Of a stretch of DNA of 38,702 nt, positions 22,601 through 30,750 are shown in pieces. The notes under the pieces are model-generated. The model did not search any database. It saw only the letters and a list, made by a program, of their open reading frames with translations, and was not told the origin of the DNA. The translations under genes and the position numbers were made by a program. The DNA lies in NCBI RefSeq assembly GCF_000718015.1, contig NZ_JODY01000047.1:1-38702 (forward strand), given 5' to 3'. Every line of letters begins with the position of its first letter. Positions within the stretch are counted from its first letter, which is position 1. The stretch comes from Streptomyces catenulae (lineage in GTDB: Bacteria; Actinomycetota; Actinomycetes; Streptomycetales; Streptomycetaceae).

Positions 22601-24534
22601 AACGTGCCGGTGGCGATCTCCGGCTCGGGCAGCGCGCGGCGGTCCAGCTTGCCGTTGGCGGTGAGCGGGAACTCCCGCATCACGACGACGTGCGCCGGAA
22701 CCATGTACTCGACCAGGTGCCCGGCGGCCCACGCCTTGACGTCCTCGGCCCGCAGGTCCTCGTGGTCCGCGGCCGGGATCACGTATCCCACGAGGTAGGT
22801 GCCGCCCGCACTGTTCTTCTTCGCGACGACGCAGGTGTGGCGTACCCCGGGGTGCTCGGCGAGGCCGGCTTCGACGTCCTCGACCTCCAGCCGCATACCG
22901 CGGATCTTGACCTGGTTGTCGGCCCGGCCGAGGAAGTCGAGGGAGCCGTCCGGGGCGAACCGCGCGAGGTCACCGGTCCGGTACAGCCGGGAGCCGTCCG
23001 ACGCGAAGGGGTTGGCCACGAACCGTGAGGCGGTCAGGCCGGGGGCGCTCACGTACCCGCGTCCCAGGAGGAAGCCGCCCGCGTACAGTTCGCCGCCGAC
23101 GCCGACCGGGACCGGGCGCAGTTCGTCGTCGAGGACGTAGAGCTGGGTGTTGGGGTTGGCCTTGCCGATGGAGGTGGACAGGCGCTCGGCCTCGCCCCGG
23201 TAGATGACGTGGGAGACGCCGATGGTGGTCTCGGCCGGGCCGTAGCCGTGGTAGAGCGGGATGTCGAGCTTGGTGCGGAACCGCTCGTACAGCTCCGGGG
23301 TGAGGACCTCCCCGCCGCACCAGACGTGCCGGAGGCTGGCGAGGCGTCCGGAGTCGCCGTCAATCTCCAGCAGGACGTCCAGCATGGACGAGACGAGGTA
23401 GGTGAAGGTGACGCGCTGCTCGGCGATCACGCCGAGCAGATGGTGCGGGTCACGCTCGCCGCCGGGCCGCAGGACGACCAGCTTCCCGCCGCACACCAGG
23501 GGCAGGAAGATCTCGTTGATGGAGATGTCGAAGGAGAGCGGCGCCTTGAACAGCGAGGCGTCGTCGTGTCCGAAGCCGAGGATCTCGCGGGACTGCCACA
23601 GCAGCCGCTCGCTGATCGCCTCGTGACGGATCATCGCGCCCTTGGGGCGGCCGGTGGAGCCGGAGGTGAAGATCACGTAGGCGAGGGCGTCGCCGGGGAC
23701 GGTGACACCGGGGTCGTGGACGGGCTCGGTGCCGTAGGCCCAGTCGTCGAGGTCGACGGCGAGGGCGGGCGGTTCGGTGCCGTCCGGCTCACCGGAGCCG
23801 TTGAGTTGGGCCACGATCCGCGCGTCGTCGATGACGACGGCGCGGCGCGCGGCGGGCCACTGCGGATCGAGCGGGACGAACGCGCAGCCGGCCCGGAGCA
23901 CGCCGAGCAGCGCGATCACCATCTCGGCGGAGCGGCCCAGCGATACGCCGACGACCTGCTCGGCGGTGAGTCCGCGGCCGATCAGCCGGTGAGCCAACTG
24001 GGCCGACCTCTCGGCCGCTTGGCGGTAGGTCAGTGAGCGGTGCTCGTCCACGACGGCGACCGCGTCCGGCCGGGTCCGCGCTTGTTCGAGGAAGAGCTCC
24101 ATGAGGGTGGGCCGGACCCGGTCGGCCGCGGTGTCGTTCCACGCGGCCAGCGCGGCGAGCCGGTCGGCCGCCCCGGACGTGCTGATGGTGCCGAGGGGCC
24201 GGTCCGGGAAGTCCGTCAGGTCCTCCAGCGCGAGCCGCACGCCGGGGAGCGGGACCTCTTCGGGGACGGCGATCCGCACACCCTCCGGACCGGCGGGGTG
24301 GACCTCCCAACCCTCGGGCGCGGTGCCGCCGTTGGCGGCCCATCCCAGGACGTCCACGAAGTGCGTACCCGGGGTGAGGTCCAGGCCCTCCGGGCTCCGA
24401 CCGGTCGCCCAGTACGCCAGCCCGATGGCACATGCCTCGGCGATGGCCCGGTCGGAATGGTCGCCGGTGCGCCGCCGCACATCGGCCAGACGCGTAAGGG
24501 GGATCAGCACGAGACGAGCGCTCGGTTCCATCAT
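13627..24534 (-). CDS. cchH: Trimodular coelichelin NRPS (CchH)
   Basis: About 3635 residues, matching the S. coelicolor CchH length as I remember it. Order: N-terminal region (1-125), A1, T1 (Ser ~681 in LGGDSILAI), E1 (HHVVIDG ~853), C2 (HHLIADG ~1330), A2, T2 (Ser ~2171), E2 (HHLAVDA ~2348), C3 (YHLLLWDG ~2746), A3, T3 (Ser ~3594 in LGGHSMLAV); no thioesterase. Codes read from the A domains, with the invariant Lys assumed: DINYWGGIGK (formyl-hydroxyornithine), DFWNIGMVHK (threonine), DMENLGLINK (hydroxyornithine). E domains after modules 1 and 2 fit the D residues of coelichelin, a tetrapeptide made by three modules. C3 has Tyr for the first His; E2 has DA for DG. I take the first ATG of an ATGATG pair at 24534, with GGAAGG upstream; a GTG at 24570 would overlap the iron box. 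Confidence 0.95.
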   Translation of the reverse strand: MMEPSARLVLIPLTRLADVRRRTGDHSDRAIAEACAIGLAYWATGRSPEGLDLTPGTHFVDVLGWAANGGTAPEGWEVHPAGPEGVRIAVPEEVPLPGVRLALEDLTDFPDRPLGTISTSGAADRLAALAAWNDTAADRVRPTLMELFLEQARTRPDAVAVVDEHRSLTYRQAAERSAQLAHRLIGRGLTAEQVVGVSLGRSAEMVIALLGVLRAGCAFVPLDPQWPAARRAVVIDDARIVAQLNGSGEPDGTEPPALAVDLDDWAYGTEPVHDPGVTVPGDALAYVIFTSGSTGRPKGAMIRHEAISERLLWQSREILGFGHDDASLFKAPLSFDISINEIFLPLVCGGKLVVLRPGGERDPHHLLGVIAEQRVTFTYLVSSMLDVLLEIDGDSGRLASLRHVWCGGEVLTPELYERFRTKLDIPLYHGYGPAETTIGVSHVIYRGEAERLSTSIGKANPNTQLYVLDDELRPVPVGVGGELYAGGFLLGRGYVSAPGLTASRFVANPFASDGSRLYRTGDLARFAPDGSLDFLGRADNQVKIRGMRLEVEDVEAGLAEHPGVRHTCVVAKKNSAGGTYLVGYVIPAADHEDLRAEDVKAWAAGHLVEYMVPAHVVVMREFPLTANGKLDRRALPEPEIATGTFVRPTTDDERAVCAAAASVLRLEEVGVDQDFFDLGGDSILAISLLSALREAGLHVTVRQIFGHSGLGALAAVASRDDVLPVDHDDIATGPVVGSPVVQWLGGTTEAIDGFVQSVVLNAPDGLTADALDAVLTAVVARHDMLRARLVRGDRWSFDIPEAGTATAGWQESDRPLEDCVALATEALDPDDGVMLRAVWRRAARQLVVVVHHVVIDGVSWRILMDDLATAWRRYAAGEAIELPAVGTSFRRWTQLLQSAEFDADRTHYARPLPGPDAPLGRRALTAADTVERERQLTLTTGPETTAALLGEVPAKFHAGVNDVLLTALAVALARWRRDRGQDQTFAHIELEGHGREERHVAGASGIEPDLSRTVGWFTTLFPVTVDPGAANDLTAPGYLAAALKAVKEDLARVPGNGLSYGALRYLSDTAFPAPAPQVLFNYLGRFDAGATGDWQLAGTTGQLGEKRDPRMRLPRALEFNAIAEPSASGGFALVTTVSWPEGMFTDADIDTLGGYFEAALAGLAALDRGGHSPSDFPLVRLTQADVDALDGPALRAVLPLTPLQEGLYFHSVFDDDSAGSYVEQQLLTLEGELDATRLAAAATRLLTLYPNLAARFTPLADGRVVSVLDTGREAPFTTLDRPGLTDEELRAFAERDRRAGFDLATGPLMRFTLIRDPESGRAVLVQTVHHLIADGWSVPPMLRALLAEYHAPGTVHPPGSFQDYVGWLAGRDAAESDRVWSAELAGLPGPSLVAEGHTPSDRFADTAVEPGYDLDAAVRSAGVGLSAAVHSAWALTLGGILHSEDVVFGSTVSGRDADVPGIADMIGLFINTVPLRARWDAGTTARDVLSSVREHQDAVLPHQHVSLARIGRQAGVGTLFDTLVVFDVATDVAALRRPGDTLRITDLVNEGAPHYPLTLVVERSLDGRPRFNLIYDGALLGERAAQDILHGFTRTLAALLTRPDTPVGDLTPEKTPALERIAPTTLGALFDAAAQRDPAATAVTRCALDGTTGSLTYGELARQKDELAAGLRAAGVRPGQRVAVAVPRSLEQVVALLAVVTAGGAYVPLDLAYPDERLEYILADAAPQAVFVAPDQRARFTALLERAGVTARVLVQGDELPQGTADPAADGADWHDPAYVIYTSGSTGRPKGVVVPHSAVVTLLTRTRPDMGFGPDDVWVQFHSYSFDFAVWELWGALVHGGELLVPDYALTRSPVDFHRLVRERGVTVLNQTPSAFYQFTEADRLAGAPLPALRRVIFGGEALDPGRLRGWVERHGVSAPELVNMYGITETTVHVTHRVLTRDDFASGDDTSPIGGPLPGLVTHLLDDRLRPVPPGRVGAIYVAGDQVALGYLGRPGLTAGRFVADPFANDGSRMYHTGDLARRTLDGELEFAGRADDQVQLKGFRIELGEVESAIRELDGVVDVAVTVADTGDHLVAHLVGRLPGDLSALLAEKLPVHMVPGRVLSVDALPLTVNGKLDRKALIARAAKDDAPVAVTDSVLDALTGVFADALSLPEAGADTDFFAAGGDSIVAITVVNRARALGVPIAPRDVFVLKTPRALAESVGTRTSEAARPAPVPARHADGPVPPTPIILRQRELGGSLARFAQARAVELPEGTGLAEVRRAADALLATHPALRLRLRTEHGAWSLHTGPAGAATVVRADTDDALTAADEAAGRLDPVSGDVIAFTWLAPARTLVVTVHHLAVDAVSWLILLDDLASALRGEPLAPVTTSYAEYAEALTLRAAESTDTLGHWIDTLQAPPLLPAVGGLRETMVVLDPGVSDLVTRTAPAALGVALTELLCGALRAALTRVQPDPADLTIELERHGRVPAREHHDYARTVGWFTAIAPVRLTAHTDPVAAARELSARQPDEAGHVAYGQLRYLNPQTAPLLTARPQVLFNYLGRGAESQALHLTDGERPSPYAVEVNAWTDEATGALHAAFTLAEQIPDALTTHWLHALESVAEAATTAERTAPVTPLQRGLYFQAQMAGAAGHYVAQSYFAFDRRLDPDALAEAMACVMARHPVVGAGFTTDDDGNPVQVLGPVRRPGVRTVELSTDAEIAALRTEDRNTGFDPAEPPLIRMTVVRRPDGRDGLLLSYHLLLWDGWSREIVLRDLFDAYRTVCAGERPDALPSTPSFEDHARAIAAKDPAVSERFWAEHLDGLTGPTLLAGPAPSLSADLPPALVHTLTAERSERLRETAKRHGVTLNSVLTGAFGLLLGAHTGRTDAVFGVTVSGREAEGSSGIVGVLLNTVPMRTGARPDDTVRDYLTAVQTARVEAMEHEHLGLGEIQRASGHDTLFDNLFVLQNFLDLDAFAEMNARHGITEVLSDDSTHYPFTWVVTPGERLTVKLEHRHGSTADARRLLDDYLRVLDDLAGATGPVGALPGLGAEPGPGVRTGIGTDTVVDRFDRAADRAPERTALVAHGRSMTFAQLRDRSRELAGVLTGRGIGPERTVGLAIPRSLDSIVALFAVLRTGAAYVPLELDHPDERIAAIVADARPEVILTVSGVSRRLTGDLIELDRPLPEAEPFVTFAPDDPLRLRHPAYTIYTSGSTGKPKGVVTEYAGLTNMLINHQRRIFAPVLADHGDRVFRIAHTVSFAFDMSWEELLWLADGHEVHICDEELRRDAPGLVAYCGEHGIDVVNVTPTYAQQLVAEGLLDNPDRRPALVLLGGEAVTPALWQRLADTEGTVGYNLYGPTEYTINTLGVGTFECQDPVVGVAIDNTEVFVLDPWLRPLPDGVPGELYVAGVGIARGYLGQPAQTAHRFVASPFGEPGERMYRTGDLVVRRPDGNLLYLGRTDQQVKIRGHRVEPGEVEAAFAAHPAVRFTAVVAQPDPQVDGGHRLAAYLVLDGADLATVAAEAGAGLPDFLRPTHYAQVDRIPLTVNGKADTKALPEPRPLGALTTAGERGPETETESVVCEYFAEALDLDDDEVSAVSDFVSLGGHSMLAVRLVGLLRREFGPVITIRDLFTLRTPEAIARHLDDNS

Positions 24535-24561
24535 TGAAGACTCAACACCCTTCCAAGGTAC

Positions 24562-24595
24562 TAAGGTCACCCTAACTTAAATTAGGGTTACCTAA
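24562..24595. promoter_or_regulatory. Two overlapping degenerate iron boxes before cchH
   Basis: Two 19-base sites overlap: TAAGGTCACCCTAACTTAA (24562-24580) and TTAAATTAGGGTTACCTAA (24577-24595), each with three mismatches to TWAGGTWAGSCTWACCTWA. They cover the end of cchG, including its stop codon, and lie 28 bases before the cchH start. This suggests a separate iron-repressed promoter for cchH and cchI. Confidence 0.72.
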
Positions 24596-26379
24596 CTACC
24601 TTCTCGCCAGGCCCGCCAGAGACGCGCGTAACGGCCGTCGAGGGCCACCAGTTCGTCGTGCGTGCCCTGTTCCACCACACGGCCGGCGTCCAGCACGGCG
24701 ATCCGGTCGGCGGCCACCGCCTGGGTGAGCCGGTGCGCCACGAACAGCGTGGTCCGCCCGGCGCATGCGGCCAGCACGGCCCGCTCCAGCTCGGCCGCGC
24801 CTTCACTGCCCGCCTCCGCCGTCGACTCGTCGAGCACCACCACCGGGGCACGGCCCAACACCAGCCGGGCCAGGGCGATATGGGCGACCTTCGTCCCGTC
24901 CAACCGCTCACCGCCCTCCCCGACCGCGGTCCGCAGCCCGTCCGGCAGCGCCTCGACCCACTCCTCGGCGCCCACGGTGCGCAGGGCGTCCCGCAGTTGG
25001 GAGTCGGTCGCCTCCGGTGCCGCCAGCCGCAGATCGTCCGCGAGCGGGCCGGAGAAGACATGCGTCTCCTGCGTCAGGATGCTGACCAGCGCCCGCGCCC
25101 CGGCCTCGTCCAGATCGGCCAGATCGACCGCCCCGACCCGCACCGAACCGGCCTGCGGGGTCCCGATACCGGCGATGAGCGCGGCCAGGGTCGACTTGCC
25201 CGCGCCCGTCGCGCCCACCAGCGCCAGCGACCCGCCCGCCGGAATCGTCAGGCTGACCTCCCGCAGGACCGGCTCCTCGGCCCCGGGGTAGGAGAAAGTG
25301 AGCCCTTCCACCGTCACCGGGTACGCGGCGTCGTCCGCCGACCCGGTCGGCACGTCGCCCACCAGGCGTTCCGCCTCGGACTCCGACAGCACGCCGACGA
25401 GCCGGGTCAGGCTCGCGCCCGACTTCTGCGCCTCGTCGAAGGTGAACATGATGGCGCCCAGCGGAGTGAAAAGGCGGTGGAAGACCAACGGAGCCGCGGA
25501 CACCGCGCCGAGAGTGGCGGAGCCGGTCTCCAGCAGGCAGAAGCCCACCAGGAGGATCAGGACCAGGCCGATGAACTCCGCACGGTTCTCCCGACCGACG
25601 AACCGGCCGAAGAGGCGGAACACCTCGATGCCGAGATCCCGCACCCGCCGGGAGTCGGCGGAGACCTTCTCGCGGAAGGCCCCCTCCAGACCGTAGGCCC
25701 GCACCGTGTCGATCCCGTCCAGGCCGCTGATCAGCGCCTGCGCGCGGTCGGCCTGGGCCACCCGCTGCCGCCGGTAGAGCGGGGCGGACCGGGGAAGGTA
25801 CCAGCGCAGGGCCAGCCCGTAGGCGGGCAGCGCACAGGCGCCCGCCACCCCGAGCCGCCAGTCCAGGCCGAACATGCCGACGGTGGCGATGGCCACCAGC
25901 ACCCCGGCGGAGAACACCGTGGGAATGGCCGAGCGGATGCCCTTCGACAGGACGGCGACGTCGTCGCCGACCCGGGAGAGCACATCGCCGCGGCCCACCC
26001 GCTCGACCCGGGTGCTGGGCATGCCCAGCACGGCCCGGACGGCGCCTTCCCGCAACTGGGCGAGCAGGTCGGCGCCGAGCCGCCCGATCAGGTAGGTCGA
26101 CACCGCGGTGGCCGCCGCGCCGAGCAGCGCGGCGGCCACCATCCAGGCCCCGATGACGACCAGGGCCGACCCCGGTTCGCCGTTGACCACCCCGTCCACC
26201 ACCCGGCTGAGCAGGAGCACCGGAAGCATCTGGAGCGCCGCACCGGCCACCGTGCTGAGCACGGTGGCCGCCGTCAGCCACGGCGTCTCGCGGCAGTGCG
26301 CCGCGATCCACCGGGCCGCCTCACGTCCGGTCGTCGTACGCAGGGCCGCCGGGGCGGTACGCGTGTCCGTGGCGCTCAT
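24592..26379 (-). CDS. cchG: ABC half-exporter with degenerate signature motif (CchG)
   Basis: A 595-residue type I ABC half-transporter: membrane domain with about six segments (e.g. PWLTAATVLSTVAGAALQML, FIGLVLILLVGFCLLETGSA) followed by an ATPase domain. Walker A GATGAGKST (about residue 391), Q-loop SILTQETHVFSG, Walker B VVVLDEST (about 511) and H-loop TLFVAHRLTQAV are all intact. The signature, normally LSGGQ, reads LDGTKVAHIALARL (about 493). This defect is the mirror image of that in CchI, so the two are probably partners in one coelichelin exporter. The ATG at 26379 lies three bases after the cchF stop, so the two genes are translated together. Confidence 0.9.
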   Translation of the reverse strand: MSATDTRTAPAALRTTTGREAARWIAAHCRETPWLTAATVLSTVAGAALQMLPVLLLSRVVDGVVNGEPGSALVVIGAWMVAAALLGAAATAVSTYLIGRLGADLLAQLREGAVRAVLGMPSTRVERVGRGDVLSRVGDDVAVLSKGIRSAIPTVFSAGVLVAIATVGMFGLDWRLGVAGACALPAYGLALRWYLPRSAPLYRRQRVAQADRAQALISGLDGIDTVRAYGLEGAFREKVSADSRRVRDLGIEVFRLFGRFVGRENRAEFIGLVLILLVGFCLLETGSATLGAVSAAPLVFHRLFTPLGAIMFTFDEAQKSGASLTRLVGVLSESEAERLVGDVPTGSADDAAYPVTVEGLTFSYPGAEEPVLREVSLTIPAGGSLALVGATGAGKSTLAALIAGIGTPQAGSVRVGAVDLADLDEAGARALVSILTQETHVFSGPLADDLRLAAPEATDSQLRDALRTVGAEEWVEALPDGLRTAVGEGGERLDGTKVAHIALARLVLGRAPVVVLDESTAEAGSEGAAELERAVLAACAGRTTLFVAHRLTQAVAADRIAVLDAGRVVEQGTHDELVALDGRYARLWRAWREGS

Positions 26380-26382
26380 GCC

Positions 26383-27441
26383 CTAGCCGACCGACTTGAC
26401 GAGCTGGTCGATGGCGTACGGCAGCGAGAGCAAGGTGGCCTGCGACATCGCCGCACCGGCCGCCGGGCCCTCGCTGTCGAGCAGGTACGAGACCTTGCCC
26501 TTCTTGGCGACCTTGAGGTTGGTGAAGAGGGCGGACTTCTTCAACGCCTCGGTGTCCGCGCGGTCGTTGATGGCGAACACCCGGTCCACGTCGACGAGGT
26601 CCATCCGCTCGGCGGAGAGCGGGGTGTAGAACTTGTCACCCGCGATCCTGTCGATCGCGGTCTGTCCCTTGAAGCCCATGCCCTTCAGGAGCTGACCGCG
26701 CACGTCCTTGGTGGTGAACGGCGCGACGGCGTCCTTGTACCAGGACAGCGCGACCGCGGTCTGGTCGGCGAACTCCGGATGCTCCTTGCGCACGGCGGCG
26801 AGCTTGTCCTGGATGCCCTTGACCAGCTTCGTGCCCTCGTCGGGCTTGCCGAGCGCCTTGGCGATGTGCTGGGCGTTCTCCTGCCAGGTGGCGCTGAACG
26901 GCTGCTTCTCGGCCTTGGTGCGCCCCACCGTCGGCGCGATCCGGGAGAGCTTGTCGTAGGCGTCCTTGTCGATCTCGGAGTACACCGCGATGATCAGGTC
27001 CGGCCGCAGGGCGGCGATCTTCTCGTAATTGGGCCCGGAGTCACCGTTGCTCATGATGACCTCGGGCCGGGCGCCGCCCCACTTGTCCTTCACCCAGGGC
27101 CACTGGGTGTTGATGTCGGGGCTCTTGCCCGCCGGGTTCGGGTACTGGTCGACCATGCCGACCGGCTTGACGCCGAAGGCCAGGACATCCTGGTCGTCGG
27201 TGTAGCCCACGGTCACGACCCGCTTGGGCGCCTTGGGGATGGTGGTGGACCCGAACGCGTGCTCCACGGTGACCGGGAACGTACCGGCGGAGGCCGAGGA
27301 GTTGGCGCCGTCGTTCGCGGCACCCTCGTCCGCCGCGCCGGAACCGCACCCCGCGAGGAGACCCGCGCCGAGGGCCGCGGCGGACACCGTCGCCGCCACC
27401 CGTCGCCAGGACTTCATACGTGTCGTTCGGTCGAGGAACAT
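26383..27441 (-). CDS. cchF: Iron-siderophore-binding lipoprotein (CchF)
   Basis: A 352-residue periplasmic-type binding protein (FecB/FepB class III family) anchored by lipid. The N-terminus MKSWRRVAATVSAAALGAGL is followed by the lipobox LLAGC. The mature part has the family pattern: TVEHAFGSTTIPKAPKRVVT, DDQDVLAFGVKPVGMVDQYP, EKIAALRPDLIIAVYS, and the C-terminal domain with DRVFAINDR. It should capture ferri-coelichelin outside the cell and deliver it to CchC-CchD-CchE. The start at 27441 has AAGGGA upstream; the internal ATG at 27417 gives a more usual signal peptide and is also possible. An iron box lies 70 bases upstream. Confidence 0.92.
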   Translation of the reverse strand: MFLDRTTRMKSWRRVAATVSAAALGAGLLAGCGSGAADEGAANDGANSSASAGTFPVTVEHAFGSTTIPKAPKRVVTVGYTDDQDVLAFGVKPVGMVDQYPNPAGKSPDINTQWPWVKDKWGGARPEVIMSNGDSGPNYEKIAALRPDLIIAVYSEIDKDAYDKLSRIAPTVGRTKAEKQPFSATWQENAQHIAKALGKPDEGTKLVKGIQDKLAAVRKEHPEFADQTAVALSWYKDAVAPFTTKDVRGQLLKGMGFKGQTAIDRIAGDKFYTPLSAERMDLVDVDRVFAINDRADTEALKKSALFTNLKVAKKGKVSYLLDSEGPAAGAAMSQATLLSLPYAIDQLVKSVG

Positions 27442-27510
27442 CCGGGATCCCTTGCTTTCGCGCTGTCACGTGCGGGCCCACCTGGGCAGGCACACCCTAA
27501 CGAGGAGAAG

Positions 27511-27529
27511 TGAGGTTAGCCTAGCCTAA
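27511..27529. promoter_or_regulatory. Iron box before cchF, straddling the cchE stop codon
   Basis: TGAGGTTAGCCTAGCCTAA matches the consensus TWAGGTWAGSCTWACCTWA at 17 of 19 positions. Its right end covers the cchE stop codon (27526-27528). It implies an own iron-repressed promoter for cchF and cchG. Confidence 0.8.
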
Positions 27530-28404
27530 GTTGAGGGGTTGCCCGTCCGGGCGTCCACCCCCGGGGCGTGGGTACGGCCGATGGGCACGATGAGCGGCCG
27601 GTCACCCACCGGATCGTCGATCACCTTGGCCCGCAGCCCGAACGCCTCCTCCAGCAGTTCGGCGGTGATCACCTCACCCGGGTGTCCCTGGGCCAGGACC
27701 GAACCCGCCTTCATCACGATCAGGTTGTCGCTGTAGCGCGCGGCCAGATTGAGATCGTGCAGCACCATGACCACGGTGCGGCCCGACTCGTGCAGATCGT
27801 CGACCAGGTCCAGCACGTCGATGGCGTGCGCCAGGTCCAGATAGGTGGTGGGCTCGTCGAGCAGCAGCAGATCGGTGCCCTGAGCCAGCGTCATCGATAT
27901 CCAGACGCGCTGCCGTTGACCGCCGGAGAGCGTGTCGACGGAGCGGTCGGCGAGATCGGCCACCCCGGTCATCTCCAGCGCGCCTTCCACGACGGAGGCG
28001 TCGTCCGACGACCACTGCCGCAGCCAGCCCTGGTGCGGGTGCCGCCCCCGGGCGACCAGATCGGCCACCGTCAACCCTTCCGGCGCGACCGGCGACTGGG
28101 GCAGCAGACCGAGTTTCTTCGCCACCTCCCTGGTCTTGAGTCGGCCGATGTCCTCACCGTCCAGGACGACCGATCCGCTCACCGGCTTGAGCAGCCGCGA
28201 AAGGGTCCGCAACAGGGTGGACTTCCCACAGCCGTTGGGGCCGATGATGGTGGTCACCACCCCCTGCGGAACCGTCACGTCCAACGCGTCGATGACGGCC
28301 CTCTCGCCGTATCCGACCGTGACGCCCCTGGCTTCCAGCCGGGGCGCGGCACCGGTCCCGGACTCGACGCCGGTCACGGTCCCGGTGGTGCACTGAGTGG
28401 CCAA
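27526..28404 (-). CDS. cchE: Iron-siderophore ABC importer ATPase (CchE)
   Basis: A 292-residue ATPase of the FepC/FecE family. Walker A is GPNGCGKSTLLRTLSRLL, the Q-loop is KLGLLPQSP, the signature is [17 protein letters not shown], Walker B is LLLLDEPTTYLD, and the H-loop is VMVLHDLNLAARY. All catalytic residues are present. It should drive uptake through CchC and CchD. The start is a TTG at 28404 preceded by AAGGGGGAG, close to the iron box. A conserved strand begins after about 20 residues (RLEARGVTVGYGERAVIDAL), so the first 20 residues may be a variable tail. It is separated from cchD by an iron box. Confidence 0.92.
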   Translation of the reverse strand: MATQCTTGTVTGVESGTGAAPRLEARGVTVGYGERAVIDALDVTVPQGVVTTIIGPNGCGKSTLLRTLSRLLKPVSGSVVLDGEDIGRLKTREVAKKLGLLPQSPVAPEGLTVADLVARGRHPHQGWLRQWSSDDASVVEGALEMTGVADLADRSVDTLSGGQRQRVWISMTLAQGTDLLLLDEPTTYLDLAHAIDVLDLVDDLHESGRTVVMVLHDLNLAARYSDNLIVMKAGSVLAQGHPGEVITAELLEEAFGLRAKVIDDPVGDRPLIVPIGRTHAPGVDARTGNPST

Positions 28405-28413
28405 GACTCCCCC

Positions 28414-28432
28414 TTAATTTAGGCTTACCTAA
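28414..28432. promoter_or_regulatory. Iron box before cchE
   Basis: TTAATTTAGGCTTACCTAA matches TWAGGTWAGSCTWACCTWA at 17 of 19 positions. It lies between the cchD stop and the TTG start of cchE, only 9 bases from that start, so the repressor would also block the ribosome binding site region or the transcription start. Confidence 0.83.
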
Positions 28433-28444
28433 CCTTTCTACCAC

Positions 28445-29503
28445 CTAGCGTCGATTGGCCCGCACCAGAAGGAAGATGAGGAAGGGACCACCGATCACGG
28501 CGGTCACGACACCGACCGGCAGGGTCAGCGGCAGCGCCGTACGCGCGACCAGGTCGGCGCCGATCAGCAGCAGCGCGCCCACCGCCGCCGACGCCGGCAT
28601 CGGCGGCGTCGGCGACCTCGTCAGACGCATCGCCACCTGCGGCGCCACCATGGCCACGAACGGGACCGGTCCCGCCGCGCTCACCGCCATCGCGGCCAGC
28701 AGCACCGCGCACAGCAGCAGGACCGCCCGCACCCGCGAGTACCGCACGCCCAGGCCCGCGGCCACGTCGTCACCGAAGTGCAGCGGTTTGAACTGGAAGG
28801 CCACACACGCCACCGCGGCCATCAGCACGAGGGTGCCCCACAGGGCCGGGCCGACCTCGTTCCACGACCGGTTGTCCAGCGAGCCCACCAGCCACGCCTG
28901 GGCCCGCGCCACGTCCTTGATGTCCGCGGTGGCCAGCAGCCAGGTCGTGATCGCCTCCGCCACGGCGCTCACCGAGATGCCGATGAGGATGAGCCGGAAG
29001 CCGTCGACCCCCCTCCGCCACGCCAGGAAGTACACCAGCAGCCCCGTGCCGAGACCGCCCGCCAGCGCCGCCACGGACAGACCGACGGAGCTGATGGCCG
29101 CGGCGGCGCCGCCCGACACCGTCACCAGGAACACCGACACCGCGCTGGCGCCCCCGGTGATCCCCAGGATGTCCGGACTGGCCAGCGGATTACGGGCGAC
29201 GGACTGGGTGATCGCTCCGGAGATCCCCAGCGCGACGCCCACGACGAGTCCCGCCGCGGCCCTCGGCAGGCGCAGATCCATGACCACGAACTCGTCGACC
29301 TGCTCGCCCCTGCCGAAGAGCGTCGCCACCACCCGCGGCAGACCGATGGGGAAGTCCCCCACCGAGATGGACAGGCAGAACAACAGCAGGGCCGCCGCTG
29401 TCAGCACCAGCGTGACCAGCAGGATCCAGGGTCGCCATACGAAGGACACCCGGCCGAGCCGGACCCCCGGCGCCACCGTTCGCTTCACCACTGTCTCGTT
29501 CAT
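28445..29503 (-). CDS. cchD: FecCD-family siderophore importer permease (CchD)
   Basis: A 352-residue membrane protein of the FecCD/BtuC family, one half of the permease for ferri-coelichelin. Landmarks are LRLPRAAAGLVVGVALGISG, ITQSVARNPLASPDILGITG, and the C-terminal GPVPFVAMVAPQVAMRLTRS with TLPVGVVTAVIGGPFLIFLL, the region that meets the ATPase. About nine to ten membrane segments are visible. The ATG at 29503 overlaps the cchC stop (ATGA), so the two permeases are translationally coupled; the open frame runs far upstream inside cchC but that part is a shadow. Confidence 0.92.
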   Translation of the reverse strand: MNETVVKRTVAPGVRLGRVSFVWRPWILLVTLVLTAAALLLFCLSISVGDFPIGLPRVVATLFGRGEQVDEFVVMDLRLPRAAAGLVVGVALGISGAITQSVARNPLASPDILGITGGASAVSVFLVTVSGGAAAAISSVGLSVAALAGGLGTGLLVYFLAWRRGVDGFRLILIGISVSAVAEAITTWLLATADIKDVARAQAWLVGSLDNRSWNEVGPALWGTLVLMAAVACVAFQFKPLHFGDDVAAGLGVRYSRVRAVLLLCAVLLAAMAVSAAGPVPFVAMVAPQVAMRLTRSPTPPMPASAAVGALLLIGADLVARTALPLTLPVGVVTAVIGGPFLIFLLVRANRR

Positions 29504-30594
29504 GCGCTCTTGAACTTTCCCCGCCACACCATGGCCGCGAAGAACGGTGCGCCCAGGAGCGCGACGAGGACGCCCGCGTCCAACTCCCCCGGTCGCACCA
29601 CCACGCGCCCCGCGATGTCGCAGATCAAAAGGGTGACCGCGCCGAGAAGACCTGCGTACGGCACGAGCCAGCGGTAGTCGGGCCCGGTCAGGTACCGGGC
29701 GATGTGCGCCACCATCAGTCCCAAGAACGCGATCGGACCGCAGGCCGCGGTGGCCGCGCCCGCCAGCAGCGTGATGGCGACGATGCCGACGGTCCGGATC
29801 AGCGTCATGTTGACACCCAGTCCCCGTGCCACGTCGTCCCCCAGGTTGAGCAGGTTGAGGGAAGGCAGGGTGATCAGGGCCAGTACCAGCCCGATGCCGA
29901 TGAACAGCGTCATCGGCCAGATGACATCGAAATGGACACCGGCCACCGAGCCGGTGTTCCAGAACCGCAGGGCGTTCAACGCCGCCTTGTCCGACAGCGC
30001 GACCGCCGTCGTCATCGCGGCGAGGAACACCGTGACCCCCTGCCCGGCCAGGGCGAGCGTCAACGGATTGCCGGCGCCCCGGCCGATGCTGGCGAGCCCG
30101 AACACGACGGCACCGGCGATCCCGGCCCCCAGGAAGGCGAACCAGACGTACTGGAACGGTGCGGTGAGCCCGAAGAGCGAGATCACCGACACGACGGTGA
30201 ACGAGGCCCCGGCGTTCACCCCCAACAGACCGGTGTCCGCGATGGGGTTGCGCGTGTATCCCTGGATCAGCGCTCCGCCGACGCCCAGGGCGATACCGGC
30301 CACGATCGCGAGCACCGTCCGGGGCAGCCGCACCGTCTGCACGATGAGTCTGATCTCGGTGCCGTTCTGGTCGGTGCCCGGCGCCGCGAACAGACCGTGC
30401 CACACCTCACCGGGGCTCAGCGCACGCGCGCCGACCATGAGAGAGACCACCGCGGCGATCACCAGGACCACCGTGACGGCGGCCAGCCCCACGGCCCGGC
30501 GGCGCCGGGTCCCCGCGACCCGGGAGCGTGCCGGGCGTTCCGCTGCCGTCGCGCCCAGGTCGGCGCCGATTGTCGCGCCCTGACGATGCGTCAC
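29500..30594 (-). CDS. cchC: FecCD-family siderophore importer permease (CchC)
   Basis: A 364-residue membrane protein, partner of CchD. Family motifs: VRLPRTVLAIVAGIALGVGG, LIQGYTRNPIADTGLLGVNA, GPIAFLGLMVAHIARYLTGP and the end LVALLGAPFFAAMVWRGKFK. The start is probably the GTG at 30594 (VTHRQGATIGADLGATAAER), preceded by GAGG; it leaves a cytoplasmic tail of about 45 residues before the first membrane segment, longer than in many relatives, so a start further in is possible. A hairpin separates it from cchB and I found no iron box directly before it, so it may depend on read-through from cchB. Confidence 0.9.
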   Translation of the reverse strand: MTHRQGATIGADLGATAAERPARSRVAGTRRRRAVGLAAVTVVLVIAAVVSLMVGARALSPGEVWHGLFAAPGTDQNGTEIRLIVQTVRLPRTVLAIVAGIALGVGGALIQGYTRNPIADTGLLGVNAGASFTVVSVISLFGLTAPFQYVWFAFLGAGIAGAVVFGLASIGRGAGNPLTLALAGQGVTVFLAAMTTAVALSDKAALNALRFWNTGSVAGVHFDVIWPMTLFIGIGLVLALITLPSLNLLNLGDDVARGLGVNMTLIRTVGIVAITLLAGAATAACGPIAFLGLMVAHIARYLTGPDYRWLVPYAGLLGAVTLLICDIAGRVVVRPGELDAGVLVALLGAPFFAAMVWRGKFKSA

Positions 30595-30695
30595 TCGAAG
30601 ACCTCGCGCCGAGGACCGGACGGACCGCCGACGCGGCGACGGGTACCAGAGGGCACGGACGTTCCTTTCCCGTGGATCTGCGGCACACATGTGCC

Positions 30696-30731
30696 GCCGT
30701 GGCCGCGGCGCGTACCCACCGCGGCCACGGC
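30696..30731 (-). terminator. Hairpin between cchB and cchC
   Basis: A perfect 13-base inverted repeat (GCCGTGGCCGCGG and CCGCGGCCACGGC) with a 10-base loop lies 20 bases after the cchB stop. It may weaken transcription from cchB into cchC. A smaller stem, CGGCAC-ACAT-GTGCCG, adjoins at 30681-30696. Confidence 0.6.
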
Positions 30732-30750
30732 AGCCGGGGAGACGGACCGG

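Noticed and set aside
28445..30403. A single leftward frame covering cchD and most of cchC as one 652-residue protein
   Set aside because: Only the cchD part makes sense; over cchC the true permease lies in another frame, and cchD has its own ATG overlapping the cchC stop.
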